Shown here one piece after another: positions 1 through 5,844 of a stretch of 5,932 nucleotides of DNA. The stretch covers positions 8,071-14,002 of the forward strand of contig JAAXIW010000022.1 in assembly GCA_012270135.1 (NCBI GenBank). The letters are read 5' to 3'. Position numbers and translations under genes: made by a program. The stretch is from Brevundimonas sp. Its GTDB lineage: Bacteria; Pseudomonadota; Alphaproteobacteria; Caulobacterales; Caulobacteraceae. The first letter of the stretch is position 1, and each line of letters begins with the position of its first letter. A model generated the notes under the pieces. It saw only the letters and a program-made list of their open reading frames with translations, made no database searches and had not been told where the DNA came from.

Positions 1-1496
1 CAACCCAATACCACCGAAACCTTCTCCGCAAGGCGCTGCACGCCCTGCTGGTCGACAACACCCTGCGCGTCCAGGCCGATGTGGCCGACGGCGGCGCCGT
101 ACGGGCCAGCGCCGATCTGACCTTGCCGGTCGAGGCCTCGGCCGCCCCCTTGCGGCTGGCGGTCGTCCGGACCCGTCCGATGTCCGGCGAGATCGACATC
201 CAGGGCCAGGTGCAGCCGGTCTGGGACCTGTTCCTCGGCGGCGAGCGGTCGCTGTCGGGTCAGATCAACGCCCGCGCCACCCTCGCCGGTTCGATCGCAG
301 CGCCGCGCATCAACGGGCGGATGGACCTGTGGGAAGGCGGGTTCCGCGACAATGCGACGGGCCTGCAATTGCGCGACGTCACCCTCGCCAGCCGGTTCGA
401 CGACACCACGGCCCTGATCGAGAGCTTCTCGGCCACCGACGGATCGGGCGGCCGGATATCCGGCGACGGTCGCATCGGCTTGCGCGAAGGATCCGGCTCC
501 AGCGTGGAACTGACGCTGACGCGCTTCCGGATCATCGACAACGACCTGGCCGAGGCCCGCGCCTCCGGTCCGCTCAGCGTGGTGAGGGCCGAAGACGGCA
601 AGATCCAGCTGACCGGCCGCATCGATATCGACGACGCCCGCATCGAGGCCAATCCGCCGGGGTCGAACGGCATCGTCCGCATGGATGTGGTCGAGATCAA
701 CAAACCCGGCGGGGACGTGCCGGAGGATGAGCAGAGGGGGCCGCGGGGACTCCAGATCGGGCTCGACATCGCCATCCGCTCGCCCGGCGGCGACGTCCTC
801 GTCGTCGGTCGGGGTCTGAACGTGGAGATGGGCGTCACCGCTCGTGTGACGGGCACGATCAACAACCCCAACCTGACGGGCACGGCCCGGGTGGTGCGGG
901 GCGACTATGACTTCGCAGGCAAGCGGTTCGTCTTCGATGACCGGGGCACGGTCACCCTCTCGACCCGGCCGGAGAATATCCGCCTGAACCTGACGGCCAC
1001 CCGCGACGACCCGGCCCTGACGGCCACGATCAGGGTCACAGGAACGGCGGCCCGGCCGGAAATCGCCCTGACCTCGACCCCGGAACTGCCGCAGGACGAA
1101 ATCCTGTCGCAGGTCCTGTTCGGGCGGTCGGCCTCGCAGCTGTCGGCCTTCGAGGCGGCGCAACTGGCCGCGAGCGTCGGGGCCTTGGCCGGCGGCGGCG
1201 GTTTCGATGTGATCGGCAATCTGCGGGAGCTGGCGGGCCTGGACCGCCTGTCGTTCGGAGGCGAGGCTTCCAGCCTGACCGTGGCGGGCGGGCGCTACAT
1301 CACCGACGACGTCTATCTCGAGATCATCGGCGGCGGCGAAGAGGGCGCGGTGGTCAATGTCGAGTGGCAGGTGCGCCGCAACCTGACCATCAGTTCGGAA
1401 TTCGGGGGAGAGGGCGGCGCCAGCCTGTCGATCCGCTGGCGCCGCCAGTCCCCCCAGCCGGGCACCGGTCGCGAGGACCGGCGCCCGAACCGGTAG
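1..1496 (+). CDS. tamB: TamB, translocation and assembly module protein, C-terminal part
   Basis: TamB is anchored in the inner membrane and spans the periplasm as a long beta-taco groove; with its outer-membrane partner TamA it serves envelope biogenesis (outer-membrane protein assembly and, by more recent work, phospholipid transport). The frame is open from base 3 with no stop, giving 497 visible residues, so the gene enters from the left; the GTG at 81 is internal. The visible part is rich in short beta strands and ends in the typical TamB C-terminal domain: a DEILSQVLFGRSASQL block (about 1095-1142), an alanine/glycine-rich helix (about 1149-1203), a LAGLDRLSF segment, then GGRYITDDVYLEI and NLTISSEFGGEGGASLSIRWRR. 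The family normally ends near that last strand; here a polar tail of about 14 residues follows (SPQPGTGREDRRPN...). It converges on a minus-strand membrane-protein gene 3 bases away. tamA is usually upstream, outside this window. Identification is firm. Confidence 0.94.
   Translation, partial: TQYHRNLLRKALHALLVDNTLRVQADVADGGAVRASADLTLPVEASAAPLRLAVVRTRPMSGEIDIQGQVQPVWDLFLGGERSLSGQINARATLAGSIAAPRINGRMDLWEGGFRDNATGLQLRDVTLASRFDDTTALIESFSATDGSGGRISGDGRIGLREGSGSSVELTLTRFRIIDNDLAEARASGPLSVVRAEDGKIQLTGRIDIDDARIEANPPGSNGIVRMDVVEINKPGGDVPEDEQRGPRGLQIGLDIAIRSPGGDVLVVGRGLNVEMGVTARVTGTINNPNLTGTARVVRGDYDFAGKRFVFDDRGTVTLSTRPENIRLNLTATRDDPALTATIRVTGTAARPEIALTSTPELPQDEILSQVLFGRSASQLSAFEAAQLAASVGALAGGGGFDVIGNLRELAGLDRLSFGGEASSLTVAGGRYITDDVYLEIIGGGEEGAVVNVEWQVRRNLTISSEFGGEGGASLSIRWRRQSPQPGTGREDRRPNR
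1459..1487. terminator. Hairpin at the convergent gene ends, possible bidirectional terminator
   Basis: CGGGC (1459-1463) and CCGGTC (1465-1470) pair with GACCGG (1476-1481) and GCCCG (1483-1487) around a five-base GCGAG loop. This makes an 11-base-pair GC-rich stem with one A/C mismatch. It lies within the last codons of tamB, 6 bases before its stop codon, and 12 bases beyond the stop of the opposing gene. No run of T follows on either strand, so it is not a textbook intrinsic terminator. Its placement between two convergent genes with no other intergenic space is the reason to call it a candidate; it could equally act as an mRNA-end stabiliser or be chance in GC-rich DNA. Confidence 0.4.
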
Positions 1497-1499
1497 GCC

Positions 1500-2033
1500 T
1501 CAATAAGCCTGCGCGTCGCGGAATTTCCGCAGGGCGCTGGCCCCGCGAATGGCGGCTATATGCAGGATCAGTTGCACGACGAGGACGGCGATGCCGCCCC
1601 AGATCTGCCAGGCCGGCGCAGCGGCCGCCGACGCACCGAGCTCCTCCATCTGATCCGCCATCACCATACCGAGAACCGTCGAGCCGAGCCCGTAGACGAC
1701 GAGGACGGTGAACAGGATCGGAATGACGATGTTCGGCTTGAACCACTGGACCAGGCCCAGGATCAGCTGAATGACGACGAGGACGCCGGCCAAGCCTATC
1801 GCCGCGCCCGCCATCATCTCGGTCATGCCCGCTGTCTCGGGCGACGTGCTGGCGGCATCCGCCATGGCGGCTTCCATCACGGCTCCGCCGGGACCCATCA
1901 GCCAGACGATGCCGACGATCCCCCAGATCACGCCCAGAAAAATCGCGATGGCGCTCGCGCGCGCCGCCGCCTTCGCCTCTTCCGCGTTCGATATCGTCGC
2001 GGTCGGGTTCATCGCCCTCACCAAGTCAGCCAT
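1500..2033 (-). CDS. Small four-helix membrane protein of unknown function
   Basis: This encodes 177 residues, MADLVRAMNP... to ...KFRDAQAY, ending in TGA (complement of 1500-1502). I do not recognise the family. Four hydrophobic segments are visible at about residues 27-47, 75-96, 101-125 and 142-162, so it should be an integral inner-membrane protein; an even number of helices puts both termini on the same side. The first 25 residues are polar, and the end is basic (ALRKFRD), suggesting both face the cytoplasm. A methionine/alanine/acidic loop (about 48-73) and a shorter one (about 126-140) join the helices. The ATG at 2031-2033 is chosen because GGAGGAGG lies 8 bases upstream; the open frame extends to 2441 but that part is arginine-rich and covers the promoter and the neighbouring gene. 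The two halves look like a duplicated two-helix unit. It is divergent from the arginine operon and convergent with tamB, so context gives no role. Confidence 0.83.
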   Translation of the reverse strand: MADLVRAMNPTATISNAEEAKAAARASAIAIFLGVIWGIVGIVWLMGPGGAVMEAAMADAASTSPETAGMTEMMAGAAIGLAGVLVVIQLILGLVQWFKPNIVIPILFTVLVVYGLGSTVLGMVMADQMEELGASAAAAPAWQIWGGIAVLVVQLILHIAAIRGASALRKFRDAQAY

Positions 2034-2041
2034 GCCGGTTT

Positions 2042-2049
2042 CCTCCTCC
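2042..2049 (-). promoter_or_regulatory. Shine-Dalgarno site of the membrane-protein gene
   Basis: On the minus strand this reads GGAGGAGG, followed by an 8-base spacer and the ATG at 2033. It is the strongest ribosome-binding site in the window and settles the start codon. An in-frame upstream ATG (MEEETG-M) overlaps this site and is therefore an unlikely start. Confidence 0.8.
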
Positions 2050-2061
2050 ATTGGCCCCGTC

Positions 2062-2089
2062 ACCCTATAAGGCCGCGTCGCCGGTGCAA
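2062..2089 (-). promoter_or_regulatory. Candidate promoter for the minus-strand membrane-protein gene
   Basis: On the minus strand, a TTGCAC box (complement of 2084-2089) is followed after 16 bases by TAGGGT (complement of 2062-2067), inside the longer TTATAGGGT. This resembles the alphaproteobacterial housekeeping promoter. Transcription would begin near 2055, giving a leader of about 22 bases that carries the GGAGGAGG ribosome-binding site. A small inverted repeat, GTGC-AAC-GCAC (2084-2094), overlaps the -35 box and could be a half-site pair for a regulator, though its arms are only 4 bases. Called by eye only. Confidence 0.4.
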
Positions 2090-2108
2090 CGCACAATCGG
2101 AGGCCGCC

Positions 2109-2137
2109 TTCACCTTTGGCGCCCGCGCGGCTAGGGT
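2109..2137 (+). promoter_or_regulatory. Candidate promoter for the M20-astADB operon
   Basis: TTCACC (2109-2114) is followed after 17 bases by TAGGGT (2132-2137), within GGCTAGGGTC. The Caulobacter housekeeping -10 element is described as GCTANAWC, and GCTA at 2130-2133 fits its first half. Initiation 6-9 bases downstream would fall at about 2143-2146, at or just before the ATG at 2146. The mRNA would then be leaderless or nearly so. The region is the only gap in front of the operon, so a promoter here is expected; the exact boxes are uncertain. A partial sigma-54 match overlaps it. Confidence 0.4.
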
Positions 2138-2145
2138 CCGCCCGC

Positions 2146-3396
2146 ATGCGGATTCTCCCCCACGACCAGACCGTGCTCGACCATGTCGCGGCGCGCGAAG
2201 CGGCCATCGTCGGCCGGGCGGTCGAGTGGGCGAACGTCAACTCCGGCAGCCGCAACGCCCCCGGTCTGGCGCGGATGCTCGACCTTCTGGAGACCGCTGC
2301 GGCTCCGCTCGCAGCCCATGTCGCGCGCCTTCCCACCGCCGGGTCGACCAATGTCGGCGACGACGGTCTCGTGCGCGAGGAGGCCCACGCTGACGCCCTG
2401 CGGATCCGCCAGCGGCCCGACGCGCCGGTGCAGGTCGTCATGACCGGCCATTACGACACCGTCTTTCCCGCCGACAGCGCCTTCCAGAGCGTCACGACGC
2501 GCCCGGACGGCGCCCTGAACGGCCCCGGCGTCGCCGACATGAAGGGCGGGATCAGCGTCATGCTGGCGGCGCTGGAGGCGTTCGAGACCCATCCGGACAG
2601 GGACCGCGTCGGCTGGACCGTGCTGCTGTCGCCGGACGAGGAGATAGGCTCGCCCGCGTCCGCGCCCCTGCTGGCAGAACTCGGCGCCCGGGGCCATGTC
2701 GGCATGACCTATGAGCCCGCCCTGGCGGACGGGACGCTGGCGGGCGCCCGCAAGGGCAGCGGCAACTACCACCTGATCGTCACCGGCAAGGCGGCTCACG
2801 CCGGCCGGGCCTTCGAGGAGGGGGCCAACGCCGTCGCCGGCGCCGCCATCGTCGCCGCCCGCCTGCACTCCCTGAACGGCCAGCGCGAGGGCGTCACCGT
2901 CAATGTGGCCCGGATCGCGGGCGGAGGGCCGCTGAACGTGGTCGCCGACAACGCGGTGGTCCGGTTCAATGTCCGCGTGCCGGACGCCCAGGCCTCGGCG
3001 TGGATTTCGGAGACGGTGCGGCGGATCGCGGACGAACCGCCCTTCCCCGGCCTGACGATGGACCTGCACGGCGGCATGACCCGTCCGCCCAAGCCGATGG
3101 ACGCCGGCCAGACCGCCCTGTTCGAGGCGGTGCGCGAGACCGGCGCCCTGCTGGGTCAGACGATCGCCTGGAAGCCCTCCGGCGGCGTCTGCGAAGGCAA
3201 CAACCTGCACGCCGCCGGCCTGCCCAATATCGACACCCTTGGCGTCCTCGGCGGTGACATCCATTCGGATCAGGAGTTCGCCTGGCCGGCCAGCTTCGTC
3301 GAGCGCGGGCAGCTCAGCGCCCTGATCCTGTGCAAGATCGCCTCGGGCGAGATCGACGCCCTCAAACTGAAGTCCCTGCGTCTGGAGACGATGTAA
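2146..3396 (+). CDS. M20-family metallohydrolase, carboxypeptidase G2-like, possible N-succinylglutamate hydrolase
   Basis: This 416-residue zinc hydrolase has the complete M20 active site: H102 in TGHYDT, D131 in GVADMKGG (bridging ligand), E165 (general base) and E166 in DEEIGS, E190 in YEP, and H373 in GGDIHSD. H218 in GKAAHAG lies in the inserted dimerisation domain (about 195-310) and should contact substrate from the partner subunit. The spacings H-D 29, D-E 34 and E-E 24 equal those I recall for carboxypeptidase G2, which releases glutamate from N-acylglutamates. There is no signal peptide, so it should be cytosolic. It is the first gene of the operon, ending 4 bases before astA. Because the AST pathway ends with cleavage of N-succinylglutamate, I infer that role, unproven; alternatives are an ArgE-like N-acylornithine deacylase or a dipeptidase feeding arginine into the pathway. 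The ATG at 2146 is preferred; AGGG (2133-2136) is a weak ribosome-binding site, and an in-frame TTG at 2116 is less likely. Confidence 0.9.
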   Translation: MRILPHDQTVLDHVAAREAAIVGRAVEWANVNSGSRNAPGLARMLDLLETAAAPLAAHVARLPTAGSTNVGDDGLVREEAHADALRIRQRPDAPVQVVMTGHYDTVFPADSAFQSVTTRPDGALNGPGVADMKGGISVMLAALEAFETHPDRDRVGWTVLLSPDEEIGSPASAPLLAELGARGHVGMTYEPALADGTLAGARKGSGNYHLIVTGKAAHAGRAFEEGANAVAGAAIVAARLHSLNGQREGVTVNVARIAGGGPLNVVADNAVVRFNVRVPDAQASAWISETVRRIADEPPFPGLTMDLHGGMTRPPKPMDAGQTALFEAVRETGALLGQTIAWKPSGGVCEGNNLHAAGLPNIDTLGVLGGDIHSDQEFAWPASFVERGQLSALILCKIASGEIDALKLKSLRLETM

Positions 3397-3400
3397 CCCC

Positions 3401-4408
3401 ATGCTCGTCGTCCGACCCGCCGGCCCCGCCGACCTCGACCATCTTCTGGAACTGGCCATCCTCAGCGGGCCCGGCTTCACCAGCCTGCCCGAAGATCCCG
3501 ACCAGCTGATCGAACGTCTCGAACTGAGCCGCGACAGTTTCACCGGCAAGCTGGAGCCGGAACAGCGCTGGTACACGCTGATGCTCGAGGAGTCGGACAC
3601 CGGCGACGTCGACGGCGTCGGCTCGGTCAAGGCGGCGGTGGGGCTGAACCGGCCCTTCTTCTCGTTCCGGCTGGTCAACAACACCCAGTCGTCGCCGTCG
3701 GTCGACGTCAAACTGGACCACCAGACCCTGGTGCTGGTCAACGAATGCACCGGCTGGTCCGAGGTCGGCTCGCTGTTCCTCAAGGCCGACCGGCGCAAGG
3801 GCGGCGCGGGGCGTCTGCTCAGCCAGTCGCGCTACATGCTGATCGGCGCCCAGCCCGACCTGTTCTCCGACTCCGTGCTGGCCGAGCTGCGCGGCGTCTT
3901 CACCCCCGACGGCGCCTGTCCGTTCTGGGATCATGTGGCCCACAAATTCTTCCCGATGGAGTTCGACGACGCCGACCGGATGACCGGCTCCACCGACAAA
4001 CAGTTCATCCTGGACCTGGCGCCGCGCCACCCGATCTATGTCGAACTGCTCCCCGAGCCCGCCCGGGCGGTGATCGGCAAGGTCCATCCGCAGGGCGTGC
4101 CGGCCATGGCCCTGCTCGAGAGCGAGGGCTTCAGGCCCAACGGCCTGGTCGACATCTTCGACGCGGGGCCGACCGTCTCGTGCCAGCGCGACAATATCCG
4201 CACCGTCCGCGACGCCCGCCGCCTCACCGTCGCCATCGCCGACGAGGTCGAGGCCGAACTGCCGGCCCTGATCTCGACCGACAGCATCGCCGCCTTCCGC
4301 GCCGTCCGTCAGAAGGCGGCGGTCGAGGGCGAGACGGCTCTCTTGTCGAAGGAAACCGCCGACGCCCTGAAGGTGCGGGCCGGCGACGCCGTGCGCGTGA
4401 AGACCTGA
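3401..4408 (+). CDS. astA: Arginine N-succinyltransferase
   Basis: AstA transfers succinate from succinyl-CoA to the alpha-amino group of L-arginine, giving N2-succinylarginine, the committed step of AST arginine catabolism in the cytosol. The protein has 335 residues, close to the 344 of E. coli AstA, and aligns over its whole length by eye: RPAGPADLDHLLELA and FTSLP at the N-terminus, GSVKAAVGLN (74-83), an acyl-CoA loop RRKGGAGRLLS (131-141) typical of the GNAT-like fold, CPFWDHVAHKFFPMEF (173-188), HPIY (210-213), GKVHPQ (226-231), and EGFRPNGLVDIFDAGPT (242-258). The end, ALKVRAGDAVRV, also matches the family. The ATG follows the hydrolase stop by 4 bases. GGAG at 3384-3387 is 13 bases away, rather long for a ribosome-binding site, so translation probably depends on coupling to the upstream gene. 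Nothing is missing or broken. Confidence 0.97.
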   Translation: MLVVRPAGPADLDHLLELAILSGPGFTSLPEDPDQLIERLELSRDSFTGKLEPEQRWYTLMLEESDTGDVDGVGSVKAAVGLNRPFFSFRLVNNTQSSPSVDVKLDHQTLVLVNECTGWSEVGSLFLKADRRKGGAGRLLSQSRYMLIGAQPDLFSDSVLAELRGVFTPDGACPFWDHVAHKFFPMEFDDADRMTGSTDKQFILDLAPRHPIYVELLPEPARAVIGKVHPQGVPAMALLESEGFRPNGLVDIFDAGPTVSCQRDNIRTVRDARRLTVAIADEVEAELPALISTDSIAAFRAVRQKAAVEGETALLSKETADALKVRAGDAVRVKT

Positions 4409-4425
4409 GCGCCTATCTGAACCCC

Positions 4426-5844
4426 ATGAGCATGTTTCAGTCCATCGACCCCGCCACCGAAGCCGTCGTCTGGGAAGGCGCCGCGGCCACCCCCGCCGAG
4501 GTCCAGGCCGCGGTCGACCGCGCCCGCGCCGCCTTCCCCGACTGGGCCGACCGCCCGCGTCAGGACCGCATCGACGCGGTGAAGCGCTATCAGGCCGTGC
4601 TGAAAGACCGCGCGCCCGCCATGGCCGAGGCCATCAGCCGCGAGACCGGCAAGGCCCTGTGGGAGACCACCACCGAACTGGCCGCCATGGCCGGCAAGGT
4701 CGATATCTCGATCCGCGCCTATGACGAGCGCACCGGCGAGCGCACCGCCGACACCGCCTTCGGCCAGGCGACGCTGCGTCACCGCCCGCACGGCGTGGCG
4801 GCGGTGCTGGGCCCGTTCAACTTCCCCGGCCACCTGCCCAACGGCCATATCGTCCCGGCCCTGCTGGCGGGCGACACCGTGGTGTTCAAGCCGTCGGAGG
4901 AGACGCCCCTGACCGGCCAGCTGATGGCCGAGGCCTTCGCGGCGGCCGACCTGCCGTCCGGCGTGGTCAATGTCGTCCAGGGCGGACGCGACACCGGCGC
5001 CGCCCTGCTGGACAGCGGCATCGACGCCCTGATGTTCACCGGCTCCGGCGCGGCGGGCGCCCATTTCCGGCGCAAATTCGCTGACGACCCGCACGTCATC
5101 CTCGCCCTCGAACTGGGCGGCAACAACCCGCTGGTGGTCTGGGACGCCGCCGACGCCGAGGCCGTGGCCGGGATCGTGGTCCAGTCCGCCTTCATCACCA
5201 CCGGCCAGCGCTGCTCCTGCGCCCGCCGCCTGATCGTGCCCGAGGGTCCGCAGGGCGACGCCATCGTGGCGGCGGTGGAATCAATGATTGATCGCCTGAT
5301 CTTCGCGCCATGGAATTCGTCGCCGGAGCCCTACGCCGGCCCGCTGATCTCCGTGAAGGCGGCCAAAGCGGCGCTGAAGGCGCTGCAGGACCGGATCGAC
5401 AGCGGGGCGAAGGTCATCCGCGCCTCCGGACCGGTCGACAACCTGCCCGGCGCCTTCGTCAAGCCGGCCATCATCGACGTCACGGGCGTGGACGTCCCCG
5501 ACGAAGAGATGTTCGCCCCCTTCCTGTCGGTGACCCGCGCGTCATCGTTCGAAGCCGCCGTCGCCGAGGCCAACGCCACCCGCTACGGACTGTCCGCTGG
5601 TCTGGTGTCGGACGACCCCGCGAACTGGGACCGCTTCATCCGCCGCATCCGCGCCGGCGTGGTCAATTTCAACCGCCCGACCACCGGCGCCGCCGGCGAC
5701 ATGCCCTTCGGCGGCCTCGGCGCCAGCGGCAACCACCGCCCCTCCGCCTACTACGCCGCCGACTACTGCGCCTATCCGGTGGCCAGTTTCGAGGCGGAGG
5801 CGGTGAAGAGCATCGAGAGCGAGATCAAGGGCTTGAGCGCGTGA
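4426..5844 (+). CDS. astD: N-succinylglutamate 5-semialdehyde dehydrogenase
   Basis: AstD oxidises N-succinylglutamate semialdehyde to N-succinylglutamate with NAD(P)+, the fourth AST step. It is a 472-residue aldehyde dehydrogenase (E. coli AstD is about 492). Visible are PFNFPGHLPNG with N132 (oxyanion hole), K155 in VFKPSE (cofactor binding), the FTGSGAAG turn (204-211), general base E229 in LELGGNNP, catalytic C263 in TTGQRCSC, and E361/F363 in EEMFAP. The 34-residue spacing of E229 to C263 is that of the superfamily. FNFPGHLPNGHIVPALLAG is characteristic of AstD over other dehydrogenases. ATG at 4426 or 4432 (MSM) could be the start; no clear ribosome-binding site precedes either, so coupling to astA 17 bases upstream is likely. 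The frame stays open back into astA, but that stretch is an arginine/proline-rich shadow, not a fusion. It overlaps astB by 4 bases. A small AT-richer patch sits at about 5278-5322. Confidence 0.95.
   Translation: MSMFQSIDPATEAVVWEGAAATPAEVQAAVDRARAAFPDWADRPRQDRIDAVKRYQAVLKDRAPAMAEAISRETGKALWETTTELAAMAGKVDISIRAYDERTGERTADTAFGQATLRHRPHGVAAVLGPFNFPGHLPNGHIVPALLAGDTVVFKPSEETPLTGQLMAEAFAAADLPSGVVNVVQGGRDTGAALLDSGIDALMFTGSGAAGAHFRRKFADDPHVILALELGGNNPLVVWDAADAEAVAGIVVQSAFITTGQRCSCARRLIVPEGPQGDAIVAAVESMIDRLIFAPWNSSPEPYAGPLISVKAAKAALKALQDRIDSGAKVIRASGPVDNLPGAFVKPAIIDVTGVDVPDEEMFAPFLSVTRASSFEAAVAEANATRYGLSAGLVSDDPANWDRFIRRIRAGVVNFNRPTTGAAGDMPFGGLGASGNHRPSAYYAADYCAYPVASFEAEAVKSIESEIKGLSA

Noticed and set aside
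81..83. GTG as the start of the first gene
   Set aside because: The frame is open back to base 3, there is no ribosome-binding site, and TamB proteins are far longer than 471 residues. The gene simply enters from the left.
2116..2118. TTG as the start of the M20 hydrolase
   Set aside because: It would add ten residues unlike an M20 N-terminus and lies within the promoter candidate. The ATG at 2146 is the better choice.
1560..2393. Plus-strand open frame opposite the membrane-protein gene
   Set aside because: Its composition is Arg, His, Asp and Gln-rich, which is the expected mirror of a hydrophobic gene in GC-rich DNA. It has no start signal and covers the divergent promoters.
2034..2441. 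N-terminal extension of the minus-strand membrane-protein gene
   Set aside because: It is arginine/serine/threonine-rich, crosses the promoter region and enters the M20 gene antisense. A strong ribosome-binding site supports the start at 2033.
2131..3798. Long minus-strand open frame (555 codons) opposite the M20 hydrolase and astA
   Set aside because: It is antisense to two well-conserved genes, has Gly/Arg/Asp/Val-rich shadow composition and no domain. High G+C removes stop codons in such frames.
3362..4087. Minus-strand open frame opposite astA
   Set aside because: It is antisense to a clearly identified gene and has no domain, so it is a shadow frame.
3745..4425. Open frame continuous with astD that would give a 699-residue fusion protein
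   Set aside because: The extension lies over astA in another frame, is dominated by Arg, Pro, Gly and Ala, and has no recognisable domain. AstD begins normally at 4426.
4309..5094. Minus-strand open frame opposite astD
   Set aside because: It is glycine/alanine/arginine-rich, antisense to a conserved dehydrogenase, and has no plausible start signal.
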